DNA from: Crossiella cryophila
Lineage (GTDB): Bacteria > Actinomycetota > Actinomycetes > Mycobacteriales > Pseudonocardiaceae
NCBI RefSeq assembly: GCF_014204915.1
Contig: NZ_JACHMH010000001.1
Coordinates: 3,431,001-3,495,000, forward strand
Length of the DNA: 64,000 nucleotides
Direction of reading: 5' to 3'
How positions within the stretch are numbered: position 1 is the first letter of the stretch; every line of letters starts with the position of its first letter. The translations under genes and the position numbers were made by a program. Below, one piece after another: positions 9,258-17,902 of the stretch. The notes under the pieces were generated by a model. The model was not told the origin of the DNA. It did no database searches and saw nothing but the letters and a program-made list of their open reading frames with translations.

Positions 9258-10154
9258 ATGAAAATCAGACGTGTGGTAGCGGCGGGAGTAGGGCTGTTGC
9301 TCGCCACGGCCACCGCGGTGGTGCTCGCCCCCGCCGCCCAGGCCGCAGGCCCACGCCCCAGTTTCCAACTGCCTTTCCCCTGCGGACAGGCCTGGAACGG
9401 CGACAACGACAACAGCAGCGCGCACCGCGCCTACGAGATCGACTTCAACCGGGGCAGCAGCGCGGGCGCGGACAAGGGCGACACCGTCTCCGCCGCGGCC
9501 GCCGGCAAGATCATCACCTCCGCGCACCAGGGCTCGGCCAACGGCTACGGCAACCTGGTGGTGATCGACCACGGCGGCGGCTGGCGCACCTACTACGCGC
9601 ACCTGGACGTCCGCTCGGTCGGGGTCGGCGCGCAGGTCAGCCGGGGTCAGAAGATCGGCACCGTCGGCAACACCAGCAAGCCGGGCAACAACATCAGCCC
9701 GCACCTGCACTACGAGGTGCGCACCACCGACACCAGCTACCCGGCCAACATCCAGCCCGCCTACTTCAACGGCGCCCGCTTCGGCTACCCGAACCAGACC
9801 CTGACCTCCCGCAACTGCGGTGGGTCCAGCAACCCCTACGACGCGGTCGAGGTCTGTGGCGCGGGCTACGGCGTGGTCGACACCGCCGCGCTGGGCACGG
9901 CTGGCACCGTGCAGCTGCTGTTCAACGCGGCCAACGGCAACAACTGCGTGGTCACCCTCAAGAACACCTCGGTCGGCACCGCCTCGGCCGTCTCGGCCTA
10001 CCTGGAGGTGCAGGGCGCGGCCCGGACCACCGATTCCGGGAGTTTCGAGTACTACGCGGGGCCGGTGCGGAAACCGGCGGACAACAAATGCGTGAAATGG
10101 GGTGGCTCGGTCGGCTCGGCGGCCTACAACAGTCCGTTCGAGCACTGCGGCTGA
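9258..10154 (+). CDS. Secreted M23-family (LytM-like) zinc metallopeptidase
   Basis: A 298-residue protein with a clear Sec signal (MKIRRVVAAGVGLLLATATA, cleavage after AAQAA near residue 33). The start at 9258 follows AGGAGGG; the frame extends upstream into the SARP gene and is not coding there. The M23 fold shows AHRAYEIDF (His56 and Asp62 zinc ligands), NGYGNLVVIDHG, and SPHLHYEV (His149 and His151, catalytic base and ligand). The C-terminal 100 residues are an extra Cys-containing domain of unknown role. M23 enzymes cut peptidoglycan cross-bridges or glycyl peptides. It shares a 94-bp divergent promoter region with the SARP regulator. Confidence 0.92.
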   Translation: MKIRRVVAAGVGLLLATATAVVLAPAAQAAGPRPSFQLPFPCGQAWNGDNDNSSAHRAYEIDFNRGSSAGADKGDTVSAAAAGKIITSAHQGSANGYGNLVVIDHGGGWRTYYAHLDVRSVGVGAQVSRGQKIGTVGNTSKPGNNISPHLHYEVRTTDTSYPANIQPAYFNGARFGYPNQTLTSRNCGGSSNPYDAVEVCGAGYGVVDTAALGTAGTVQLLFNAANGNNCVVTLKNTSVGTASAVSAYLEVQGAARTTDSGSFEYYAGPVRKPADNKCVKWGGSVGSAAYNSPFEHCG

Positions 10155-10170
10155 GTCGGCGCAGGGCGGC

Positions 10171-10205
10171 GGCGGGCCTGTTACCGGTCTGATAACAGGC
10201 CCGCC
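10171..10205 (+). terminator. Stem-loop after the M23 peptidase gene
   Basis: GGCGGGCCTGTTA (10171-10183) and TAACAGGCCCGCC (10193-10205) form a perfect 13-bp stem with a 9-nt loop, 16 bp after the stop codon. No long T-run follows, which is usual in high-GC actinomycete terminators. Confidence 0.75.
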
Positions 10206-10316
10206 ACCTGCGGCGACACCCTCGGTCTAGATAACTCCGCCCCGATGGCCGCTTGTTGGTGAGTTTTGCACCGAGATACGTTCTTGGTGTTCTGCTCGCT
10301 ATTCGAGGGGGCTTCG

Positions 10317-12761
10317 GTGACTCCACGGACCATCCCGGCTGTTCAGAGCTGGGCAGCCAGTGACGGCAGGTACCGGTTCGGTCCAGGGAGCACGATCCTG
10401 GTGGACCCGGCAGCCGCGGCCGAGCTGACCGCGGACGCGAACACCTTCGCCGCCGACCTCGGCCTGCTGCTGGAGACCGCGCCGCCCAAGGTGCGCACCG
10501 CGGCCGCCGCCGAGGCCAGGGACGGGGACCTGGTGCTCGGGCTCGGCGCGACCGACCCGCAGCTGGGCGAGGAGGGCTACCAGCTGGAGATCGGGCCGGT
10601 GCTGCGGCTGCACGCCCGGCGCAGGCTCGGCGTCTTCTGGGGCAGCCGGACGGTGCTGCAGCTGCTGCACGGCACCGCGGGGGAGTCGATCGCGGGCGGG
10701 CGGATCCGGGACTGGCCGCGCTACACCGTGCGCGGCGCGCTGCTGTGCAACGCCACCAAGCACTACGACCTGACCTGGTGGACCAACCAGATCCGGGACC
10801 TGGCCTACCTCAAGTACAACGAGCTGGTCATCTACGTCGACGGGGTGGGGCTGACCCGGCCGGAGCTGGAACACATCGCCCGGCTCAGCGAGCAGTACCA
10901 CGTCACCGTGCTGCCACAGCTGAACATGCCGGGCCACATGGACCAGGTGCTGCCGCCGCACCGCCAGTACCAGCTGCGCCACCCCAACGGCGAGTACCGG
11001 CACAACGCGCTGGACATCAGCAACGACGCCGCCCGCGAGTGGGCCTTCGGGCTGATCGAGCAGTACCTGCCGCTGTTCCCCGGACCGGTGTGGCACTTCG
11101 GCGCGGACGAGTACCCGGCCTGGGCCGGTGGCATCGACGACTTCCCGCAGCTGGCCGCCTACGCCCGCCGCCGCTACGGCGCGCAGGCCAACGGCTGGGA
11201 CGCCTTCAACGGCTTCATCAACGACGGCGCGGAGCGGATCCGCAGGCACGGCAAGCAGATCCGCATCTGGAGCGATATGCAGCGCACGCACGCGCGGGTG
11301 GTGCGGGTGGAGCCGAGCACGGTGATCGAACACTGGACCTCGGACCGGGAAGGGCTGCTGCCGGTCCAGGAACTCATCAACCGCGGGCACAAACTGGTCA
11401 ACGGCAACGACCAGTTCCTCTACTACAACGGCGGCCGCAACCCCGATGGCAGCCAGCGCAAGAAGACCGACGCGCGGCGGATCTACGAGCAGTTCCGGCC
11501 AGGGGACATGCACGGCGGCCAGGACCTGCCGGAGGATCATCCGGCGCTGCTGGGCATCCGGTTCTGCCAGTGGAACGACCTGCCGGTGGAACAGCTGGAA
11601 AGCAGTCAGGCCACCGAACTCGCCATGTTCGACACCCTGCGCGCGATCGCCCAGCACGCCTGGGGCTCGCCCAAGCCGAGTGCGAACTGGTCCGGGTTCA
11701 AGCCGGTGGTGGACAACGTCGGCCGGGCGCCCGGCTATGTGCCGCCGCTGACCGTGCCGCACGGGCACGGACCGGGTGCGGCCAGGGACGGCTACGAGGT
11801 GGTCACCTTCTTCGCGCCGAGGGCCGACGGCAAGGTCGAACACGGCTGGCAGCACCACCCCGGGCACGGTCCGTGGGCGCGCACCGCGTTCGGCGGCCGG
11901 TTCGGCGGCGGCATCGCGGGCAACACCCCGGTGATCCTGGACGTCTACGGCAGGCTCACCTACCTCGCCCGCACCAACTCAGGTTCGCTGGAATGCGGCA
12001 GGCAGCCCGCACCCGGCTCGGGCCCGTGGACCGACTTCACCGAACTGCCGGTCAAGGTGCTCGGCGACCCGGCACTGGCCCTGGATGTCCAGGGGCGCCT
12101 GACCTTCGTGGCCCGCGCGGCCGAGGGCGGCCTGCTGCTGGGCCGGGAACGCACCCCCGGCTTCGGCGAATGGGAGTTCACCCGCCTGCAGATCGACGCC
12201 CAGGGCGACCCGGCCCTGGTGCTGGACAAGGACAAACACCCCTGCTTCGCCGTGCGCACCGGCGGCAACCGCCTGCTGCTGGGCCGCCGCGAACGCCCCA
12301 GTTCCAGCAACTGGCAGTACAGCACCTTCGCCGCCGACGTCGCGGGCGATCCGGCCCTGGTGCTGGACAAGGACCGCCGACTCGTCGCGTCGGCGCGCAC
12401 CACCAACGGGCGGCTGGTCATCGCGGTGCAGAACGGAAATGCCTGGGACACCAGGCAGATCAGCGGCGAGGTGGCAGGCGAGGTGGCACTCGCCCTGCAA
12501 CCCGACGGCAGGCTGACCTTCTTCGTGCGCGACGGCGAGGGCCACATCCAGCACGGCTGGCAGAACCAGCCCGGCTCGGCCGAGTGGACCGAGGCCGACC
12601 TGGGCGGCGCGATCACCAGCGAGGTCAGCGCGTTGCAGGACCACGTGGGCAGGCTGCTGGTGTTCGCGCGCAACACCGCGGGGCGGATGTGGCACGGCTG
12701 GCAGGACAGTCCGGGGCAGGGTCCGTGGGAGTTCGCGGAGCTGAGCAGCGGGCTGCGCTGA
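10317..12761 (+). CDS. GH20-like beta-N-acetylhexosaminidase fused to a C-terminal lectin-type beta-propeller
   Basis: An 814-residue protein. The GTG at 10317 is preferred because GAGGGGG lies just upstream; an ATG 51 bp earlier lacks a ribosome-binding site. Residues 1-125 resemble the GH20b domain. Residues about 130-460 form the barrel, with the catalytic Asp-Glu pair in WHFGADEYPAW (Asp264-Glu265), as in N-acetylhexosaminidases using substrate-assisted catalysis. The last ~300 residues carry six or more repeats of about 45 residues (GDPALVLDKDKHPCFAVRT type, with recurring HGWQ), like PLL/tectonin sugar-binding propellers. No signal peptide is visible, which is unusual for a lectin-tethered hydrolase. 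The linkage cleaved is not known. Confidence 0.82.
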   Translation: MTPRTIPAVQSWAASDGRYRFGPGSTILVDPAAAAELTADANTFAADLGLLLETAPPKVRTAAAAEARDGDLVLGLGATDPQLGEEGYQLEIGPVLRLHARRRLGVFWGSRTVLQLLHGTAGESIAGGRIRDWPRYTVRGALLCNATKHYDLTWWTNQIRDLAYLKYNELVIYVDGVGLTRPELEHIARLSEQYHVTVLPQLNMPGHMDQVLPPHRQYQLRHPNGEYRHNALDISNDAAREWAFGLIEQYLPLFPGPVWHFGADEYPAWAGGIDDFPQLAAYARRRYGAQANGWDAFNGFINDGAERIRRHGKQIRIWSDMQRTHARVVRVEPSTVIEHWTSDREGLLPVQELINRGHKLVNGNDQFLYYNGGRNPDGSQRKKTDARRIYEQFRPGDMHGGQDLPEDHPALLGIRFCQWNDLPVEQLESSQATELAMFDTLRAIAQHAWGSPKPSANWSGFKPVVDNVGRAPGYVPPLTVPHGHGPGAARDGYEVVTFFAPRADGKVEHGWQHHPGHGPWARTAFGGRFGGGIAGNTPVILDVYGRLTYLARTNSGSLECGRQPAPGSGPWTDFTELPVKVLGDPALALDVQGRLTFVARAAEGGLLLGRERTPGFGEWEFTRLQIDAQGDPALVLDKDKHPCFAVRTGGNRLLLGRRERPSSSNWQYSTFAADVAGDPALVLDKDRRLVASARTTNGRLVIAVQNGNAWDTRQISGEVAGEVALALQPDGRLTFFVRDGEGHIQHGWQNQPGSAEWTEADLGGAITSEVSALQDHVGRLLVFARNTAGRMWHGWQDSPGQGPWEFAELSSGLR

Positions 12762-13499
12762 GACAGGGCAAGGGAAGCAGGCTTCCCCGGACCACGCTGG
12801 GTCGGCACCGTCCGCACCGTGGGGGTCCGGGGGCTCGGGCCCCCGGGCAGATACAAGGACTCCGCGAAGAAGCCGAAGGCTTCGAGCGAGCGGAAGCTAG
12901 GGCGGGCCCACGCGCGGGAACCACAGGGGGGAGGGGCTCCGGGGCGTAGGCCCGCGTTAGAAACAGTACTGGCGTGTGTCGCTGTCTGCTGGCGTTTTCC
13001 CAAGATTTTTTGCGGATTCTTTCCGCAGGCCAACGCCGACTTCACACCGCCGGACAGCACGCCTCATTAGTGCGCGGGAAACGACAACTTCGCGCACAAG
13101 CGCGCAACCCCCGGTGGTTTTGCCGGTAATCGAGGCCGGAGGTTTTGTCCCGGCTGCGACACCTCGGTCTCATTCTGCTGGTTCCACGCCTTCGAAGATC
13201 GACACCGTGGGTCATTCACGAGCTGTTTACCTTCTCTGACAACGGTTCTCCGACTGAACCCTACGATCGTCGGGTGCGTTGCCCTCGGTGTAGAACAGAG
13301 CGAACCGGTCGGGTGTCTTCGGTCACGACGATGTGACCTGGGACGATCGGTTGTCCAGACTGTGAGGTGTGGCGTGGTGCCGCCCGTTGTGAGGTGTGAC
13401 ACATCCAAGTGTTGAAACACCCGGCTGGGCAGGTGCGAACTGACACGTGAAGCCGGGCTGAACTTCCCTCAGCTTTCCGGCCGTCGGAAGGAACATGCG
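12762..13499. other. 738-bp intergenic region: hairpins, then probable gluB-type promoter; no credible gene
   Basis: The first 200 bp hold a short stem after the GH20 gene (GGGAAGC, 12772-12778, with GCTTCCC, 12781-12787) and a second GC-rich inverted repeat (CCGGGGGC / GCCCCCGG around 12827-12846). A smaller hairpin GAAGCCGAAGGCTTC lies nearby. From about 12960 the composition is less GC-rich and contains no dyad that I can assign. Short open frames on both strands have no ribosome-binding site, actinomycete codon use or recognisable motif. Confidence 0.5.
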
Positions 13500-14345
13500 A
13501 TGCGATTCACCGGGATCCTGCGAATCGGTGCGGCGCTGGCCGCCGTCGCCTTGGTCGCCGCCTGTGGCACTGCCGGACAGGGATCCAACGGCAGCCGCTC
13601 CCTGGTCGCCCGCGCCGAGGGCGACAAGAAGCTGACCATCGGCATTCGATTCGACCAGCCAGGCCTGTCGCTCAAGGTGTCCGAGAGCAAGTTCGAGGGC
13701 TTCGACGTCGATGTGGCGAAGTACATCGCCGCGCAGTTCGGCGTGCAGCCCGCGGGTATCACCTGGAAGGAGGTGCGCGCCGCCGACCGCGAGAACTTCA
13801 TCAAGAACGGCACGGTGGACTTCGTGGTCGCCACCTACTCGATCAACGACACCCGGAAGCAGGCGGTGTCCTTCGCCGGACCGTACTTCGTTGCGGGGCA
13901 AGGCATCCTGGTCCGGTCCAACACCAACGACATCACCGGCCCGGAATCGCTCAACGGCCGGAAGCTCTGCTCGGTCAAGGACTCCACCTCGGCCCAGCAG
14001 GTGCGGCAGAAGTTCGCCAAGGACGCCCAGCTCGTCGAGTACTTCCGGTACTCCGAGTGCATCAACGCGCTGCTGCTCAACAACGTCGACGCGGTCACCA
14101 CCGACGACGTCATCCTGGCCGGCTTCGCCGCCCAGAACCCCGAACTGCTCAAGGTGATCGGCAAACCCTTCACCCAGGAGCGTTACGGCATCGGCCTGAA
14201 CAAGGACGACGCCGAGGGCCGGACCGCGGTCAACACCGCGATCGAGAAGATGATCAGCAGTGGCGAGTGGAAGAAGTCCATCGACCGCAACGTCGGCCCC
14301 TCCGGGTACCAGGTGCCGACCCCGCCGTCGATCACCGAGCGGTAG
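13500..14345 (+). CDS. Glutamate-type ABC transporter substrate-binding lipoprotein (GluB-like)
   Basis: A 281-residue lipoprotein: signal MRFTGILRIGAALAAVALVA with lipobox LVAAC. The mature part is a family 3 solute-binding protein, with KLTIGIRFDQPGLSL, FDVDVAKYIA and TVDFVVATYSIN matching the amino-acid binding lobes of GluB proteins. Ribosome-binding site GGAAGGA lies at a good distance. Permease and ATPase genes are absent on either side, so the partner transporter must be elsewhere or the protein acts as a sensor. A strong terminator follows immediately. Confidence 0.88.
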   Translation: MRFTGILRIGAALAAVALVAACGTAGQGSNGSRSLVARAEGDKKLTIGIRFDQPGLSLKVSESKFEGFDVDVAKYIAAQFGVQPAGITWKEVRAADRENFIKNGTVDFVVATYSINDTRKQAVSFAGPYFVAGQGILVRSNTNDITGPESLNGRKLCSVKDSTSAQQVRQKFAKDAQLVEYFRYSECINALLLNNVDAVTTDDVILAGFAAQNPELLKVIGKPFTQERYGIGLNKDDAEGRTAVNTAIEKMISSGEWKKSIDRNVGPSGYQVPTPPSITER

Positions 14346-14359
14346 CGCTCACCAGCGTC

Positions 14360-14405
14360 AACGGCGGGCATCCCCCAGATCGGGGGGTGCCCGCCGTTCT
14401 TTTTC
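14360..14405 (+). terminator. Rho-independent terminator after the gluB-like gene
   Basis: A 17-bp stem (14360-14376 with 14382-14398, one G-U pair, 5-nt loop) is followed by CTTTTT. It is the most canonical intrinsic terminator in the window. Confidence 0.92.
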
Positions 14406-14419
14406 CGCCAAGCGGGAAC

Positions 14420-14436
14420 ATACCCCCCGGGGGTAT
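14420..14436. promoter_or_regulatory. CsoR-type copper-responsive operator
   Basis: ATACCCCCCGGGGGTAT is an odd palindrome with 8-bp arms ATACCCCC / GGGGGTAT. This matches the GC-core, TA-flanked dyads bound by actinobacterial CsoR repressors, released by Cu(I). It lies 36 bp upstream of the copper ATPase start. No csoR gene is in the window. Confidence 0.78.
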
Positions 14437-14471
14437 CGTTGCACTGGTCGTCCACCGAGGAGGAGAGACCA

Positions 14472-16574
14472 GTGCACGAACACGAGCAACAGCCGCGGAC
14501 GACAGCGCCAGGCGAGGACCACGAGCACGCGGACGGCGGCCACTCCGCCCACGGCCACGACACCGCGGGCGGCCCCGGCGGCCACAGCGCCCATGCTGCC
14601 CACTCCGCCCACGGTGACCACTCCGCCCACTCCGGCCACGGCGATCACGCAGCCCAGTTCCGCGACCGCTTCTGGCTGAGCCTGGCGCTCAGCGTCCCCG
14701 CCGTCTTCGCCAGCCACATGGTCTCCGGCTGGCTCGGCTACCACGTCCCGCCCTGGCTGTCCTGGGTCGCGCCGCTGTTCGGCACCATCGTCTTCCTCTA
14801 CGGCGGCGTGCCCTTCCTGACCGGCGCCGTCAGCGAACTCCGCACCCGCAGGCCCGGCATGATGACCCTGGTCGCCATGGGCACCTCGGTCGCCTTCCTG
14901 GCCAGTGCCCTGTCCACGCTCGGCGTGCTCGGCCCCGAACTCGACTTCTGGTGGGAACTCGCCCTGCTGGTCGTGATCATGCTGCTCGGCCACTGGCTGG
15001 AAATGCGTGCGCTCGGCCAAGCCTCCGGCGCCCTGGAAGCCCTCGCCGAACTACTCCCCGACACCGCGGAACGCCTGACCCCCAACGGAAACCCCGAACC
15101 AGTCCGCCTCAGCGAGCTGACCGTCGACGACATCGTCCTGGTCCGCTCCGGCGCCCGCGTCCCCGCCGACGGCGTGGTCACCGACGGCGCGGCCGAGGTC
15201 GACGAGTCCATGGTCACCGGCGAATCCCGCACCGTCCGCCGCACCACCGGCGACCGCGTGGTCGCGGGCACGGTCGCCACCGACTCCGCCCTGCGCATCC
15301 GCATCACCGCGGTAGGCGAACAGACCGCCCTGGCCGGCATCCAACGCCTGGTCGCCCAGGCCCAGCAATCCCGCTCCCGGGTCCAGGCCCTGGCCGACCG
15401 GGCAGCCGCCGCCCTCTTCTACTTCGCCGCCGCGGCCGGAGTCCTGACCTTCCTGATCTGGACCCTGCTCGGCGACCTCACCGCGGCCGTCGAACGCACC
15501 GTCACCGTCCTGGTCATCGCCTGCCCGCACGCCCTCGGCCTGGCCATCCCCCTGGTGATCGCCCTGTCCACCTCCCTGTCGGCCCGAGCAGGCATCCTGG
15601 TCAAGGACAGACTGGCCCTGGAACGCATGCGCCAGGTAGACGCCGTCCTCTTCGACAAAACCGGCACCCTCACCAAGGGCCGCCCCGCCGTCATCGGCAT
15701 CGCAGGCGACGACTCCACCCTCGCCCTGGCCGCCGCAGCGGAAAGCGACTCCGAACACCCCCTCGCCCGCGCCATCGTCACCGCAGCAGGCGACAACATC
15801 CCCCACGCCACTGACTTCCACTCCCTCACCGGCCGAGGCGTACAGGCCACCGTCAACGGCACCCAGATCACCGTCGCAGGCCCAACCCTGTTGCGCGAGA
15901 AGGGCATCACCCCACCCCCCGACCTCACCACCCAAACCGCCGCCTGGACCGCCCGCGGCGCCGCAGTGCTACACGTCCTGCGCGGCAACGAGATCCTGGG
16001 CGCCATCGGCCTGGCCGACGAGATCCGCCCGGAATCCCGGGAAGCCGTGGCCGGACTGCACAAACTAGGCGTCCGAGTGGTGATGGTGACCGGCGACGCC
16101 CGCCACGTGGCCGAAGCGGTAGCCGCCGACCTGGGCGTGGACGAGGTCTTCGCCGAAGTCCTCCCCGAGGACAAGGACGCCACGGTCAAGGCCCTGCAAG
16201 CCCGAGGCCACCGAGTAGCCATGGTCGGCGACGGCGTCAACGACGCCCCCGCCCTGGCCCGCGCCGACGTAGGCATCGCCATCGGCGCGGGCACCGACGT
16301 GGCCATCGAATCCGCCGGAGTCGTCCTCGCCAGCGACGACCCCCGCGCCGTCCTCGCGGTCCGCAGACTCTCCACCGCCAGCTACCGCAAGATGCGCCAA
16401 AACCTGCTGTGGGCCACCGCCTACAACATCCTCTCCGTCCCCCTGGCCGCCGGAGCCCTGGCCGGCATCGGCTTCATCCTGCCCCCAGCAGTAGGCGCCA
16501 TCGCCATGAGCCTCTCCACCATCGTGGTAGCCCTCAACGCCCAACTACTCCGCCGCCTCCACCTAACCCCCTAA
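14472..16574 (+). CDS. copB: P1B-type copper-translocating ATPase, CopB-like CPH class
   Basis: A 700-residue P-type ATPase. The GTG at 14472 is chosen because AGGAGGAGAGA precedes it. Residues 1-65 are a His-rich tail of HSAH and GDH repeats that replaces the CxxC metal domain. The membrane ion-binding motif is CPH (Cys351-Pro-His353), and the phosphorylation site is DKTGTLT (Asp395), with GDGVNDAPALARAD in the hinge. CPH plus a His-rich N-terminus marks the P1B-3/CopB class, which exports copper (Cu+/Cu2+) or silver. A CsoR-like operator lies immediately upstream, so induction by copper excess is likely. Assignment to copper is by family and operator, not direct evidence. Confidence 0.9.
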   Translation: MHEHEQQPRTTAPGEDHEHADGGHSAHGHDTAGGPGGHSAHAAHSAHGDHSAHSGHGDHAAQFRDRFWLSLALSVPAVFASHMVSGWLGYHVPPWLSWVAPLFGTIVFLYGGVPFLTGAVSELRTRRPGMMTLVAMGTSVAFLASALSTLGVLGPELDFWWELALLVVIMLLGHWLEMRALGQASGALEALAELLPDTAERLTPNGNPEPVRLSELTVDDIVLVRSGARVPADGVVTDGAAEVDESMVTGESRTVRRTTGDRVVAGTVATDSALRIRITAVGEQTALAGIQRLVAQAQQSRSRVQALADRAAAALFYFAAAAGVLTFLIWTLLGDLTAAVERTVTVLVIACPHALGLAIPLVIALSTSLSARAGILVKDRLALERMRQVDAVLFDKTGTLTKGRPAVIGIAGDDSTLALAAAAESDSEHPLARAIVTAAGDNIPHATDFHSLTGRGVQATVNGTQITVAGPTLLREKGITPPPDLTTQTAAWTARGAAVLHVLRGNEILGAIGLADEIRPESREAVAGLHKLGVRVVMVTGDARHVAEAVAADLGVDEVFAEVLPEDKDATVKALQARGHRVAMVGDGVNDAPALARADVGIAIGAGTDVAIESAGVVLASDDPRAVLAVRRLSTASYRKMRQNLLWATAYNILSVPLAAGALAGIGFILPPAVGAIAMSLSTIVVALNAQLLRRLHLTP

Positions 16575-16593
16575 CCCCAACAGCCAACCCCCC

Positions 16594-16905
16594 CGTACAA
16601 CAACGGCCAACACGAGGTACAAGAACGGCCAACACACCGTCCCAGAACGGCCAACACGCCGGGGAGGGGTTCGGGTTTGAACCCCCTCCGCGCGTGTTGG
16701 CCGTTGTCGTACCCAGTGTTGGCCGTTCTTGTACGCCGTGTTGGCCGTTGTTGTACGCCTTGGGCGATTGCGACCGGGCGAAGGCCGAGGACAGGCGGCC
16801 GGGGCCGGCCCCAGTGTGGCTCCAAGGGCTCGCGCCCCGTCCCGCAACGGCCAACGTGCCGTACAAGAACGGCCAACACACCGTACGAGAACGGCCAACA
16901 CGCCG
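16594..16905. repeat. 22-bp repeat cluster A (3 forward, 3 inverted, 3 forward units)
   Basis: This fills the gap between the convergent copper ATPase and GH114 genes. Core ACGGCCAACAC recurs every 22 bp: forward GGCCAACAC at 16605, 16627 and 16649; reverse GTGTTGGCC at 16694, 16716 and 16738; forward again at 16849 (degenerate), 16871 and 16893. Full units read ACGGCCAACAC-NNN-GTACAAGA. The first six can fold as one long hairpin about a GGGGAGGGGTTC / GAACCCCCTCC turn. About 90 bp separates the inverted block from the last block and is shared in part with cluster C. Open frames across it are by-products of the repeat. Confidence 0.9.
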
Positions 16906-16921
16906 GGGAGGGGTTAGAGAG

Positions 16922-17902
16922 TCAGCAGGGCCAGCGGGGGGCGTCCAGTTTGAGGTTCTTGCGCATGGAGCTGAGGTTGAGGCGGCGGCTGGTTGGGCAG
17001 AACTTGGCGTTGTCCACCTCGTACTCCGCGTGCAACACAGCCTTCCCCGCCCTGATGAACGGCGACAGCTTGTCGCACTCGTCGAACTCCGCGCACTGCT
17101 CGTTCACCGCGAAGTCGAACTCTCCCACCAACTGCGGGATCAACCCCAGCGCGTTCTTCAACCCGATGGACAGCCCCTTCCCGTGCGCCAGCTTGGCCAG
17201 CGCCCGGTTGTAGGCAAGCTGATCCTCGGCCGAGATCGAATGTCCGGTGTCATGCGTGTACGCGTCCACCAGATCCGCCTCGATCCCGTCGAAGCCCTTG
17301 TCCCGGCACACCTGGAACCGCTCGGCCATCACCGGCAGCAGCACGTCCAGCTTCCGCACGTCCAGCCACCGCTCACCCGGCCACCCGTTCTCCTTGCCGG
17401 TGGCACTGCGCAACCGGCCCGCATCGGCCCGGTAGTCCTCGCTGGCACCCGCGTTGACGTAGCAGATCACCTTGCTGCCCTTGGCCTGCAACGCCTGCAC
17501 CACCTCGCGACTGTTCTCCATCGCGTCGATGTCGTACACATCCACCTTCACCGAGGTGTCCACCGGCACGGTGAGCTGCCACTGCCAGGTCACCCCGGGC
17601 GTCGGCCGCCAGCGCTCCTTGGCGGCCGGTTGCTTCGAGGGTGGCGGGGGCGGCGGGGCGGACCCCGGCTCCGACGGTGGAGGAGCCGGGGTCCCCGTGC
17701 TGCCGGGCGGGGGTTCGGTCGTGGTGGGCCCGGTCGCCGAGGTCGCCGAGGAGGTGGCGGCCTCGTCCTCGGCGGCGCTGCCGTGGGTACAGCCGCTGAC
17801 GGCCAGCAGACCGGTCAGCAGCAGGGCTAGGAGACCCGTCGTGGGCCGCAGCGGCCCACGGCAAGCGTTTGCCGGTTGAAATGCCCCGCCAGTCGTCGCC
17901 AC
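16922..17902 (-). CDS. GH114-family lipoprotein (endo-alpha-1,4-polygalactosaminidase-like, Ega3-like)
   Basis: A 326-residue lipoprotein. The GTG at 17902 is preferred: GGAG lies 7 bp upstream and it gives a hydrophobic stretch LLALLLTGLLAVSGC with lipobox Cys38. It lies inside the end of the preceding spherulin gene (76-bp overlap), so coupled translation is likely. A Thr/Pro-rich spacer (about 45-95) leads to the catalytic barrel: DVYDIDAMENS, VICYVNAGASEDYRAD, FDGIEADLVDAYTHD and NEQCAEFDEC. GH114 enzymes cleave alpha-1,4-galactosaminan; Aspergillus Ega3 acts on galactosaminogalactan. It is the last gene of the exopolysaccharide operon, probably trimming polymer at the outer face of the membrane. 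The start is less certain than the family. Confidence 0.82.
   Translation of the reverse strand: MATTGGAFQPANACRGPLRPTTGLLALLLTGLLAVSGCTHGSAAEDEAATSSATSATGPTTTEPPPGSTGTPAPPPSEPGSAPPPPPPSKQPAAKERWRPTPGVTWQWQLTVPVDTSVKVDVYDIDAMENSREVVQALQAKGSKVICYVNAGASEDYRADAGRLRSATGKENGWPGERWLDVRKLDVLLPVMAERFQVCRDKGFDGIEADLVDAYTHDTGHSISAEDQLAYNRALAKLAHGKGLSIGLKNALGLIPQLVGEFDFAVNEQCAEFDECDKLSPFIRAGKAVLHAEYEVDNAKFCPTSRRLNLSSMRKNLKLDAPRWPC

Noticed and set aside
13067-13420. Small gene upstream of the gluB-like lipoprotein
   Set aside because: No ribosome-binding site, unusual codon use and no motif; the region looks like a promoter.
16660-16700. tRNA-like GGTTCGGGTTTGAACC near cluster A
   Set aside because: It resembles a T-arm by chance but no acceptor, D or anticodon arms can be built; it is the turn of the repeat hairpin.
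16563-16901. Open reading frames across the repeat clusters, with repeated VLAVLV-type peptides
   Set aside because: The peptides are translations of the 22-bp repeat in several frames and on both strands, without ribosome-binding sites.
16594-16905. CRISPR array at the 22-bp repeats (also 35472-35656 and 48990-49074)
   Set aside because: Units abut with no unique spacers, they occur in both orientations within one cluster, and no cas gene is present.
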